DNA of 64,000 nucleotides from Paracoccus shanxieyensis (GTDB taxonomy: Bacteria > Pseudomonadota > Alphaproteobacteria > Rhodobacterales > Rhodobacteraceae): positions 1 to 64,000 of the forward strand of contig NZ_WMII01000008.1 of assembly GCF_009711265.1 (NCBI RefSeq). Reading direction: 5' to 3'. The notes under the pieces were generated by a model. The model had not been told where the DNA came from. It saw only the letters and a list, made by a program, of their open reading frames with translations, and did not search any database. Shown here one piece after another: positions 1 to 8,388 of the stretch (position 1 is its first letter; the number at the start of each line of letters is the position of its first letter). Position numbers and translations under genes: made by a program.

Positions 1-132
1 AAGGTCTCGCAACCCGAAACTTGTCCGAAGATCGACGGTGACCGCCAGCGTCACCAACGGCCGCGCGCTGCGCTACGCCGAAGGCTCCGCGCGCGGCCTC
101 CTACACCATGTGTTGGGACACTGCCCCTCGGC

Positions 133-309
133 TGCCTCTCCAGCAATTACATTATTGATCGGTCCCGTTCTGTTATCCTGCATATCTACGATGATCGCGG
201 GATGGATGTTGCAGCGGGCCATCCTTCAGCGCTTCGGCCTTTATACGAGAAATTCAATTGCTGGCTGCTGGATCATGACCGCGAAAAAATGGATCTTATC
301 TTCGGTTGA
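133..309 (+). pseudogene. C-terminal remnant of a DUF3885 family gene
   Basis: Reading in the frame that ends at the TGA at 307-309 gives a stretch with HIYDDRGMDV, then LRPLYEKFNCWLLDHDRE and a final MDLIFG. This is the characteristic C-terminus of DUF3885 proteins (YDDRG, a PLYEKYN-like motif, WILDYDRE). The frame stays open to base 1, but residues encoded before about position 133 are arginine-rich and do not resemble the family, so the N-terminal half is missing or replaced. No start codon or Shine-Dalgarno site is visible. DUF3885 has no known function. The rest of 1-392 shows nothing recognisable beyond a small dyad near 40-60 (GGTGAC-N7-GTCACC). Confidence 0.5.
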
Positions 310-392
310 GCCTCACTGCGGCGCTGTTTGGTCACCTGTTCGATACCACGAGGGTTGGAAGACAGCACCGATCAAACCGGTTGCAGTCCCCC

Positions 393-2648
393 CTAAACCC
401 TTTTCCGCCGCCGCTTTTGCGCGCGCTTCACCTCGGCCAGCCGGGCTTGCGTTGCGCGTTTGCGCATCGGTCCGCCCTTGCCGCGGCGCGATCCGCCTTG
501 TGGCAGGGCGCGGCCCTCGATTTCCAGCAGTTCCAGCATCAGCCCGCCGGTCAGCGGCACGGCCTCGGACAGGCGCACGGTGACGCGCTGGCCGATGCCG
601 ATTTCCAGCCCGGTTTCCGATCCCATCAGCACCTGCGCCTCGGGGTCGTAATGGAAATATTCGCGCCCGATCTCACGGATCGGCAGCAGCCCGTCGGCGC
701 CGGTTTCGTCCAGCCGGATGAAGGCGCCGAATTTCTGCACGCCAGAGACGCGGCCGGAGAACTCGGCCCCGACCCGATCCGAGAGATAGGCCGCCAGATA
801 GCGGTCGGTCGTGTCGCGTTCGGCCGCCATCGAGCGGCGCTCGGTATCGCTGATCTGCTTGGCGGTATCGGCCAGGTTTTCGACATCCCATTGCGACAGG
901 CCGTCATCGCCCCATTTATGCCCGGCGATCAGCGCCCGATGCACGATCAGGTCGGAATAGCGCCGGATCGGCGAGGTGAAATGCGCATAGGACCGCAGGG
1001 CCAGCCCGAAATGGCCATAGTTTTCCGGGTGATAATACGCCTGCTGCATCGAGCGCAGCGCCGTCATGTTGATCAGCTCGTCGAAATCCGACCCCGCCGC
1101 CTGTTCCAGAAGCCGGTTCAGGTGGCGCGTCTGCAGGACCTGCCCCTTGGCCAGGCTGAAGCCCGAGGCCTCGGCCACCTCGCGCAGCGCATCCAGCTTT
1201 TCGGTGCTGGGTTCTTCATGGACGCGATACAGCAGCGGGCGGCGCAGTTTTTCCAGTTCCTCGGCGGCGGCGACATTGGCCAGCACCATGAATTCCTCGA
1301 TCAGCCGATGCGCGTCGAAGCGGTCGCGGAAATTGACCGATTTCACCCGCCCGTCGGGCGTCAGGATGATCTTGCGTTCGGGCAGGTCCAGTTCCAGCGG
1401 CTGGCGACGGGCGCGGGCCGATTTCAGCAACTCATAGGCGTGCCATAGCGGCTTGATGACCGCATCCAGCAGCGGCGCGGTCTGATCGTCCGGATTGCCA
1501 TCCGCCGCCGCCTGCGCCTGTTCATAGGACAGGCTGGCCGGGGAATGCATCATGGCGCGGTGGAAGCTGTGGCTGGTCTTGTTGCCCTGCGCGTCCAGCC
1601 GCATCCGGACCGCGATGACCGGCCGGTCCACGCCCTGATGCAGCGAACACAGATCGCCCGACAGCACATCGGGCAGCATCGGCACCACGCGGTCGGGGAA
1701 ATAACTGGAGTTGCCGCGCTTCCTCGCCTCGCGGTCAAGGGCCGAATTCGGGCGGACGTAATGCGCGACATCGGCGATGGCGACCCAGATATCGGCGCCG
1801 CCATCGTCGCGGATTTCGGCGGCTACGGCGTCGTCATGGTCGCGCGCGTCCGAGGGGTCGATGGTGACCAGCGGCAGTTTGCGCAGATCCTCGCGGCCCT
1901 TCATGGTGGCGGGCTTGGCGGCGTCGGCCTCGGCCATGACCTCATCGGGGAAATCGTCGGGAATGCCGTGCTGGTGGATGGCGATCAGGCTGACGGCGCG
2001 CGGCGCGGAGGGATCGCCCAGCCGTTCGCTGACCCGCGCCAGAGGCAGGCCGATGCGGCCGCGCGGGCCGACCTGCTCGGCCTCGACCAGCTCGCCGTTC
2101 TGCGCGCCATGGGCGTCGCCGGGGCGCACCTGCCATTCCTTGTCGCTGCCCTTGTCGATCGGCATGATCCGTCCGCCCGCATCGGGGTTCGCGCCCGCAC
2201 GGTAGATGCCGACGATCTTGTGGCTGACCGTGCCGATGCGGCGGATCAGACGGGCCTGATAATCGTGATCCTCGCCCCGCGTCTCGATCAGCCTCGCCAG
2301 CATGCGTTCGCCGGGGGCCATGGCGGGATCGGATTTCAGCGCCGCATACAGGATGCGCGGCATCGGGCCGTCGCCCTGCCATTCCAGGGGCTTCACGAAG
2401 ATGTCGCCATCCGCATCGGGCGGCAGCAGCTGCACCACGGTGACGGGCGGCAGCTTTTCGGCATCGTGATAATGGCGGCGGCGACGCTCCAGCAGGCCCT
2501 CGGCCTCAAGCTCTTTCAGCATGCGCTTCAGCTCGATCCGCTCGGCGCCCTTGATGCCGAAGGCCTTGGCGATGTCGCGCTTTGCGGTTGCATCGGGATG
2601 GGCCGAAACCCAGTCGAGAATCTGTTGTCGGGAAGGAAGCTGTGCCAT
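393..2648 (-). CDS. rnr: Ribonuclease R (3'-5' exoribonuclease)
   Basis: This 751-residue protein is a processive hydrolytic 3'-5' exoribonuclease of the RNB/RNase II family, which degrades structured RNA. An N-terminal winged-helix region covers about residues 1-60, cold-shock-like RNA-binding domains follow, and the RNB core carries TIDPSDARDHDDAV at 262-275, with Asp264, Asp270, Asp272 and Asp273 matching the metal-binding aspartates of E. coli RNase R. An S1 domain lies near the end (GRVSGVQKFGAFIRL), followed by a basic, lysine/arginine-rich tail, which is usual for RNase R and not for RNase II. Length is normal for alphaproteobacteria. The gene is divergent from the FMN oxidoreductase at 2810 and no clear Shine-Dalgarno site precedes the ATG. 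Confidence 0.96.
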   Translation of the reverse strand: MAQLPSRQQILDWVSAHPDATAKRDIAKAFGIKGAERIELKRMLKELEAEGLLERRRRHYHDAEKLPPVTVVQLLPPDADGDIFVKPLEWQGDGPMPRILYAALKSDPAMAPGERMLARLIETRGEDHDYQARLIRRIGTVSHKIVGIYRAGANPDAGGRIMPIDKGSDKEWQVRPGDAHGAQNGELVEAEQVGPRGRIGLPLARVSERLGDPSAPRAVSLIAIHQHGIPDDFPDEVMAEADAAKPATMKGREDLRKLPLVTIDPSDARDHDDAVAAEIRDDGGADIWVAIADVAHYVRPNSALDREARKRGNSSYFPDRVVPMLPDVLSGDLCSLHQGVDRPVIAVRMRLDAQGNKTSHSFHRAMMHSPASLSYEQAQAAADGNPDDQTAPLLDAVIKPLWHAYELLKSARARRQPLELDLPERKIILTPDGRVKSVNFRDRFDAHRLIEEFMVLANVAAAEELEKLRRPLLYRVHEEPSTEKLDALREVAEASGFSLAKGQVLQTRHLNRLLEQAAGSDFDELINMTALRSMQQAYYHPENYGHFGLALRSYAHFTSPIRRYSDLIVHRALIAGHKWGDDGLSQWDVENLADTAKQISDTERRSMAAERDTTDRYLAAYLSDRVGAEFSGRVSGVQKFGAFIRLDETGADGLLPIREIGREYFHYDPEAQVLMGSETGLEIGIGQRVTVRLSEAVPLTGGLMLELLEIEGRALPQGGSRRGKGGPMRKRATQARLAEVKRAQKRRRKRV

Positions 2649-2809
2649 GCTGGCACGCTAGCACGCGTCCGCGCGGCACGGCAGAGGTAAAAAAGCCCGG
2701 ACCGGCCTTCGCGGATCAACGGAAATTTCATGATAGCGTCTTAGGCTATGCACGAATCTGGGGGACAGGATGGCGCAGCGCCACCCCCGGAACCGCCGGA
2801 AGGAACACC

Positions 2810-4450
2810 GTGACCCACCTGCACAACATCGCCCGCTACAGCGCATTCGCCCTTTGCATTCTGGGCGCGGTCTTTTCCGCCATCGTGCTGGGCCTTGGCT
2901 GGCGCTTCAGCGGGGTTTTCCTGCTGGTCTTTCTGGCGCTGACTGTCGTGGGCATCCGCGATCTGCTGCAAAAGCGCCATTCGATCCTGCGCAACTATCC
3001 CGTCATCGGCCATATCCGCTTCATGTTCGAAGAGATCCGCCCCGAAATGCGGCAATATCTGATCGAAAGCGACACGGATGAGCTGCCGTTTTCGCGTGAG
3101 ACCCGCAGCCTCGTCTATCAGCGCGCCAAGGGGCAAGAGGATAAAAAGCCCTTCGGCACCACGGAACGGGTCTACGATTCCGGCTATGCCTGGGTCACGC
3201 ATTCCATCGCGCCCAAGGTCATCACCGATACGGATTTCCGCGTGCTGATCGGCGGTCCGGATTGTCGCCAGCCCTATTCCGCCTCGCTTTACAATATCTC
3301 GGCCATGAGCTTCGGGGCGCTGTCGGCGAATGCGATCACCGCGCTGAACACGGGCGCGCGGCTGGGCGGTTTTGCGCATGATACCGGTGAAGGGGGCATC
3401 AGCCGCTATCACCGGCAGAATGGCGGCGATCTGATCTATCAGGTGGCCTCGGGCTATTTTGGCTGCCGGGATGAAAATGGCCGCTTCGACCCGGAAAAGT
3501 TCCGCAGTCAGGCCGCCGATCCGCAGATCAAGATGATCGAACTGAAGCTGAGCCAAGGGGCCAAGCCCGGTCACGGCGGCATGTTGCCCGCCGCCAAGAT
3601 CAGCCCCGAGATTGCCGAAGCGCGCGGCGTGCCGATGGGCGTCGATTGCATCTCGCCCCCCGCGCACAGCGCCTTTTCCACCCCGATCCAGATGATGCAG
3701 TTCATCGCCCATCTGCGCGATCTGGCGGATGGCAAGCCGGTCGGCTTCAAGCTATGCATCGGACACCGGCGCGAATTCATGTGTATCGTCAAGGCGATGC
3801 TGGAAACCGGCATCACGCCGGATTTCATCGTCGTCGATGGCAAGGAAGGCGGCACAGGCTCGGCCCCGCTGGAATTTTCCAGCCGCGTCGGGATGCCGAT
3901 GCGCGAAGGGCTGCATTTCGTGCACAACACCCTGCGCGGCGCAGGTCTGCGCGATCGGATCAAGATCTGTGCGGCGGGCAAGATCGTCACCGCCTTCGAC
4001 ATCGCCCGCGCATTGGCGCTGGGGGCCGATTGGTGCAATTCGGCGCGCGGCTTCATGTTCGCCATCGGCTGCATCCAGTCGCAATCCTGCCACACGAATG
4101 CCTGCCCGGTCGGGATCGCCACGCAGGACAAGCTGCGCCAGCGGGCGCTGGATACCGGCGACAAGGCGCAGCGCGTGGCGCGGTTTCACCGCAACACCCT
4201 GCACGCGCTGGCCGAGATTGCGGGTGCGGCAGGGCTGAATTCGCCCAGTGATTTCCTGCCCTATCACTTCATGTTCCGCCATAATGACGGCACGTTTCAG
4301 GACGGGAACGAGGCGTATCCCTATATGCCCGAAGGCTTCCTGTTTTCCGACCAGCCCTCTGAGGAACTGGATGTCTGGCGCAGGCGCTGGAAACGCGCCA
4401 ATGCCGAAACCTTTGCGCCGACGGAAATTCCCAGCGGGCGGTTCAACTAG
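2810..4450 (+). CDS. Membrane-anchored FMN-binding glutamate synthase family protein
   Basis: The 546-residue product resembles the FMN/glutamate-synthase central domain of GltB but lacks the glutaminase domain. Two hydrophobic segments at about residues 8-50 should anchor it in the inner membrane. The catalytic part has the family signatures GEGGISRYH, KPGHGGMLP and VDGKEGGTGSAP, and a cysteine cluster, CIQSQSCHTNACPVG, equivalent to the 3Fe-4S ligands of glutamate synthase. The start chosen is GTG at 2810, preceded by GGAAGGAA; the frame is open further upstream but without a credible ribosome site. Stand-alone copies of this family are common in Proteobacteria, and their substrate is not established. 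It stands alone between rnr and the fds operon. Confidence 0.85.
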   Translation: MTHLHNIARYSAFALCILGAVFSAIVLGLGWRFSGVFLLVFLALTVVGIRDLLQKRHSILRNYPVIGHIRFMFEEIRPEMRQYLIESDTDELPFSRETRSLVYQRAKGQEDKKPFGTTERVYDSGYAWVTHSIAPKVITDTDFRVLIGGPDCRQPYSASLYNISAMSFGALSANAITALNTGARLGGFAHDTGEGGISRYHRQNGGDLIYQVASGYFGCRDENGRFDPEKFRSQAADPQIKMIELKLSQGAKPGHGGMLPAAKISPEIAEARGVPMGVDCISPPAHSAFSTPIQMMQFIAHLRDLADGKPVGFKLCIGHRREFMCIVKAMLETGITPDFIVVDGKEGGTGSAPLEFSSRVGMPMREGLHFVHNTLRGAGLRDRIKICAAGKIVTAFDIARALALGADWCNSARGFMFAIGCIQSQSCHTNACPVGIATQDKLRQRALDTGDKAQRVARFHRNTLHALAEIAGAAGLNSPSDFLPYHFMFRHNDGTFQDGNEAYPYMPEGFLFSDQPSEELDVWRRRWKRANAETFAPTEIPSGRFN

Positions 4451-4476
4451 CGCCGCCGGGTCGGCTGCGCCCATGC

Positions 4477-4698
4477 TCAGATCTGCTGCGTCACCCGCAC
4501 CAGCGCGGCGGCCTCGCGCACGATCGGGTCGGCCTCGGCGCCCTCGCGGATCAGCGCCACGAAATCCTGCCGCATCTGCGGGGCCCAATTGTCGTTGATA
4601 TGCGCGGCCACCGCCTGAGACGCGGGACGATCTGGCTGGTGGCGAAAGAAATCGGCCATCTGCGTGGCCATGCGGATCAGTTTGTCATTGCCGGTCAT
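4477..4698 (-). CDS. fdsD: Formate dehydrogenase delta subunit
   Basis: This 73-residue protein belongs to the FdsD/formate dehydrogenase delta family, a small cytoplasmic subunit needed to assemble active NAD-dependent molybdenum formate dehydrogenase. It begins MTGNDKLIRMATQMADFF and carries the HINDNWAPQMR motif of the family. It is the last gene of the fds operon. A second in-frame ATG at 4713 overlaps the fdsC stop in an ATGA arrangement and would add five residues. The ATG at 4698 was preferred because an AAGGA lies about eight bases upstream of it; either is possible. Confidence 0.9.
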   Translation of the reverse strand: MTGNDKLIRMATQMADFFRHQPDRPASQAVAAHINDNWAPQMRQDFVALIREGAEADPIVREAAALVRVTQQI

Positions 4699-4709
4699 GC
4701 AGCGGTCCT

Positions 4710-5507
4710 TCATGGGGCGGTCCTGATGCGGTCTGGATGGGAATAAAGCTCGAAACTGTCGCCACGGGCGCGGGCGATCAGCGTGATCCCGGCGCGTCGG
4801 GCCCAATCCAGCGCCAGCCCGGTCGGCGCGCTGGCACCGATCAGCACCGGCGCGCCGATCCGCGCGGCTTTCTGGACCAGATCGACCGACAGGCGCGACG
4901 ACATGACGATGGCCCCCTGCCCGGCAGCAAAGCCCGCCAAGGCCCCGGCCAGCTTGTCCAGCGCATTGTGGCGGCCGACATCCTCGCGCACCGTGGCCGT
5001 CGCGCCGTCCCAGAATGCCGCGCCATGGATGGCGGGCGTCGCCCGGCGCAGGATCTGCCCCTCGGACAGGGCGCGCATGGCCCGACCCACATCCTGAGGC
5101 GGCATCGACCAGTCCGAATTGACCGGCACGACCGCAGGCAGGGCGGCGGCGATGCTGTCGACGCCGCACAGCCCGCAACCGACTGGACCGACCATCGACC
5201 GCCGCCGTTCGGCCAGCCCCGCGGCCAGACCGGGACGCAGCCACAGCCGCGCCTCACGCGCGGGGAAGCCCTCAGCCTGAACTTCGGCCTCCTCGAAATC
5301 CAGCACATCGGCGGGGCTGGCAATCAGCCCCTCGGTCAGGGCAAAGCCCATGGCGAAATCGCGCAGGTCCTGCGGCGTGGCCATCAGCACGGCCTGCGAC
5401 ATGCCGTCGATCACGATGGCCACCGGGCATTCCTGGGGCTGGGGCGGCGGGGCGGCGTGATGCCAGCCGCCATCCCAGCGCAGCGCGCCGTCCGTTGCGT
5501 CCCGCAT
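4710..5507 (-). CDS. fdsC: Formate dehydrogenase accessory sulfurtransferase FdhD/FdsC
   Basis: The 265-residue product is an FdhD-family protein. These proteins receive sulfur from a cysteine desulfurase and pass it to the bis-MGD cofactor before insertion into formate dehydrogenase. The conserved CGLCG cysteine pair, followed by a conserved GVDSI-like stretch, is present near the middle, and the later REDVGRHNALDKL motif is typical. In operons of the Cupriavidus fdsGBACD type this gene is called fdsC and is essential for an active enzyme. It starts one base after the fdsA stop and its own TGA overlaps an alternative fdsD ATG, so translation is likely coupled along the operon. Confidence 0.94.
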   Translation of the reverse strand: MRDATDGALRWDGGWHHAAPPPQPQECPVAIVIDGMSQAVLMATPQDLRDFAMGFALTEGLIASPADVLDFEEAEVQAEGFPAREARLWLRPGLAAGLAERRRSMVGPVGCGLCGVDSIAAALPAVVPVNSDWSMPPQDVGRAMRALSEGQILRRATPAIHGAAFWDGATATVREDVGRHNALDKLAGALAGFAAGQGAIVMSSRLSVDLVQKAARIGAPVLIGASAPTGLALDWARRAGITLIARARGDSFELYSHPDRIRTAP

Positions 5508-5508
5508 C

Positions 5509-8388
5509 TTATTCGGCGGCGGTGGGCAGGATGCGTCGCGACAGGTCGGAATGGCTCTGATACTCCTCTTGCCAGTCCGACGGGCCGTTCGAGGGGCTGA
5601 CCTGCACGGCCGTCACCTTGAATTCGGGGCAGTTGGTGGCCCAGTCGGAATTGTCCGTGGTCACCACATTGGCCTGAGTCGTCGGGTGATGGAAGGTCGT
5701 ATAGACCACGCCGGGTGCCACCCGTTCCGTAATCAGCGCCCGCAGGCTGGTATCGCCGGACCGCGAGGCGACGCGCACCCAGTCGCCGTCCCGCACGCCC
5801 CGGTTTTCTGCGTCCGAGGGGTGGATTTCCAGAACATCCTCGGCGTGCCATGCGACGTTGTCGGTGCGCCGGGTCTGCGCGCCGACATTGTATTGCGACA
5901 GGATCCGCCCGGTGGTCAGCAAAAGCGGGAAGCGCGCGCCGGTGCGTTCCTCGGTCGCGACATATTCGGTATGGATGAACTTGCCCTTGCCGCGCACGAA
6001 GCCGTCGATATGCATCAGGGGCGTGCCCAGCGGCGCCGCCTCATTGCAGGGCCATTGCACCGAGCCTTCGCGCTGCAAAAGGTCATAGGTCACGCCGGTA
6101 AAGCTGGGCGTGGTCATCGCAATCTCGGCCATGATCTCGCGCGGATGGCTATAGCTCCAGTTGCCGCCCAGTCGGTTGGCCAGCATCTGGGTGATCTGCC
6201 AATCCTCATAGCCGTTCTTGGGCGTCATGGCCCGGTTCACCAGATTGATCCGGCGTTCGGCATTGGTGAAGGTGCCATCCTTTTCCAGAAAGCTCGACCC
6301 CGGCAGGAACACATGCGCGTAATTCGAGGTCTCGTTCAGGAACAGGTCATGCACGATCACGATGTCCATCGCCGACAGCGCGCCGGTCACATGGCGCGTG
6401 TCGGGGTCGGATTGCACGATATCCTCACCCTGACAGTAAAGGCCGCGGAAGCGACCGGCCAGCGCCTCGTCGAACATGTTGGGAATGCGCAGGCCGGGCT
6501 CGGGTGACAGTTCCACCCCCCAGACGCGCTGATACAGCTCGCGCGTGGCCGGGTCGCTGACATGGCGATAACCCGGATATTCATGCGGGAAGCTGCCCAT
6601 GTCGCAGGAGCCCTGCACATTGTTCTGGCCGCGCAGCGGGTTCACGCCGGTGCCGGGCACGCCGATATTGCCGCACATCATCGCAAGGTTCGCAATGGCC
6701 ATGACGGTGGTCGAGCCCTGCGAATGTTCGGTCACGCCCAGCCCGTAATAGATGCTGGCGCGCGGTGCGGCCGCATAGGCCCGCGCCGCCTGACGGATCA
6801 GATCGGCCGGCACCTTGGCAAGCTTCTCGACCTCCTCGGGCGCGTGTTTCGGATCCAGCACGAATTCCGCATAGGCCAGAAATTCGTCCCAGTCGCATTT
6901 CTCGCGGATGAAGGCCTCGTCATACAGCTTCTCGGCCACGATCACATGCGCCAGCGCCGTGACCACGGCGACATTGGTGCCGGGCCGCAGCGGCAGATGC
7001 AGGCTGTCGCCCATATGCGGCGTATGCAGCAGGTCGATTTCACGCGGGTCGATGACGATCAGCCCCGCCCCCTGCCGCAGCCGCTTGCGCAGCCGCGAGC
7101 CGAAGACCGGATGCCCGTCGGTCGGGTTGGCGCCGATGACCAGCGCCAGATCGGTGTCCTCGACCGAGTCGAAATCATGCGTCCCGGCCGAGGTGCCAAA
7201 GGCGGTTTTCAGGCCATAGCCGGTCGGCGAATGGCAGACGCGGGCGCAGGTGTCGGTGTTGTTGTTGCCAAAGACCGCGCGCGCCAGTTTCTGGACCAGA
7301 TAGGTTTCCTCATTGGTGCAGCGCGACGAGGTGATCACCCCGATGCTGTCGCGGCCATGATCGGCCTGCGCGCGGCGCAGCCGGTCGGCGGCGAAACCCA
7401 AAGCCTCATCCCAGCTGACCACGCGCCAGGGATCGCTGATATTCTCGCGGATCATCGGCTCCAGCTTGCGGTCCTGATGCGTGGCATAGCCCCAGGCAAA
7501 GCGGCCCTTGACGCAGCTATGGCCCCGGTTGGCCTTGCCGTCCATGCTGGGCACCATGCGCACGACTTCCTCGCCGCGCATATGCACGTCAAAGGAACAG
7601 CCGACACCGCAATAGGCGCAGGTGGTTTTCACGATATGCTCGGGCGTGCCGATTTCGATCACCTTGTTCTCGATCAGCGTCGCGGTCGGGCAGACTTGAA
7701 CGCAGGCGCCGCAGGACACGCAGTCCGAGGACAGGAAGCTGTCGCTTTCCATCCCGGCGCTGACCCGACTGTCGAAACCGCGCCCCTCGATGGTCAGCGC
7801 GAATGTGCCCTGCACTTCCTCGCAGGCGCGCACGCAGCGCGAACAGACGATGCATTTCGCCGGGTCGAAGGTGAAATAGGGGTTCGACTGGTCCTTGGGC
7901 CGGTATTCCGGGTTTGGCCCCTCGGCCGTGCGCTTGGCGAAATGGTTCGCGCCCGGCTCATAGCGCACCTCGCGCAGGCCGACCGCGCCCGCCATGTCCT
8001 GCAATTCGCAATCGCCATTGGCGGCGCAGGTCAGGCAGTCCAGCGGGTGGTCGCTGATATAAAGCTCCATCACCCCTTTGCGGATCGCCGCGACCTCATC
8101 GGTCTGGGTGCGCACCACCATGCCCTCGCCCACCGGGGTGGTGCAGGACGCGGGCGTGCCGCGCATCCCGTCGATCTGCACGACGCAGAGCCGACACGAG
8201 CCAAAGGCGCTGACATGATCGGTGGCGCACAGTTTCGGCACGCTGATCCCGGCCACGGCGGCGGCGCGCATGACGCTGGTGCCCGCCGGAACGCTGACCG
8301 GGATGCCGTCCACGGTCAGGTTGACGATGACATCGGACTTGACCGCAGGCGTGCCCATGTCGCGGTCGGGGATGATGAAGTCTTTCAT
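5509..8388 (-). CDS. fdsA: NAD-dependent formate dehydrogenase alpha (molybdenum) subunit
   Basis: This 959-residue catalytic subunit oxidises formate to CO2 in the cytoplasm. In order it has an N-terminal plant-type 2Fe-2S domain (cysteines in FGSCRLC), a NuoG-like His-Cys3 motif (DHPLDCLTCAANGDC), two ferredoxin 4Fe-4S sites (CIVCSRCVRACEE and CVSCGACVQVCP), a further 4Fe-4S site (CAYCGVGC), and the bis-MGD domain. The Mo ligand is Cys385 in CARVCHSPTGYG, so this is a cysteine and not a selenocysteine enzyme. Electrons pass through FdsB/FdsG to NAD. Its ATG overlaps the fdsB TGA (ATGA). Length and layout match Rhodobacter capsulatus and Cupriavidus FdsA. Confidence 0.97.
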   Translation of the reverse strand: MKDFIIPDRDMGTPAVKSDVIVNLTVDGIPVSVPAGTSVMRAAAVAGISVPKLCATDHVSAFGSCRLCVVQIDGMRGTPASCTTPVGEGMVVRTQTDEVAAIRKGVMELYISDHPLDCLTCAANGDCELQDMAGAVGLREVRYEPGANHFAKRTAEGPNPEYRPKDQSNPYFTFDPAKCIVCSRCVRACEEVQGTFALTIEGRGFDSRVSAGMESDSFLSSDCVSCGACVQVCPTATLIENKVIEIGTPEHIVKTTCAYCGVGCSFDVHMRGEEVVRMVPSMDGKANRGHSCVKGRFAWGYATHQDRKLEPMIRENISDPWRVVSWDEALGFAADRLRRAQADHGRDSIGVITSSRCTNEETYLVQKLARAVFGNNNTDTCARVCHSPTGYGLKTAFGTSAGTHDFDSVEDTDLALVIGANPTDGHPVFGSRLRKRLRQGAGLIVIDPREIDLLHTPHMGDSLHLPLRPGTNVAVVTALAHVIVAEKLYDEAFIREKCDWDEFLAYAEFVLDPKHAPEEVEKLAKVPADLIRQAARAYAAAPRASIYYGLGVTEHSQGSTTVMAIANLAMMCGNIGVPGTGVNPLRGQNNVQGSCDMGSFPHEYPGYRHVSDPATRELYQRVWGVELSPEPGLRIPNMFDEALAGRFRGLYCQGEDIVQSDPDTRHVTGALSAMDIVIVHDLFLNETSNYAHVFLPGSSFLEKDGTFTNAERRINLVNRAMTPKNGYEDWQITQMLANRLGGNWSYSHPREIMAEIAMTTPSFTGVTYDLLQREGSVQWPCNEAAPLGTPLMHIDGFVRGKGKFIHTEYVATEERTGARFPLLLTTGRILSQYNVGAQTRRTDNVAWHAEDVLEIHPSDAENRGVRDGDWVRVASRSGDTSLRALITERVAPGVVYTTFHHPTTQANVVTTDNSDWATNCPEFKVTAVQVSPSNGPSDWQEEYQSHSDLSRRILPTAAE

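Noticed and set aside
38..583. Plus-strand open frame at the left end
   Set aside because: It crosses the DUF3885 remnant in a different frame and then runs antisense into rnr; no motif.
306..1448. Long plus-strand open frame of 380 codons opposite rnr
   Set aside because: It lies wholly on the opposite strand of a clear RNase R gene, has GC-rich low-information composition (many Gln, Arg, His) and no family motif. High GC makes such antisense frames common here.
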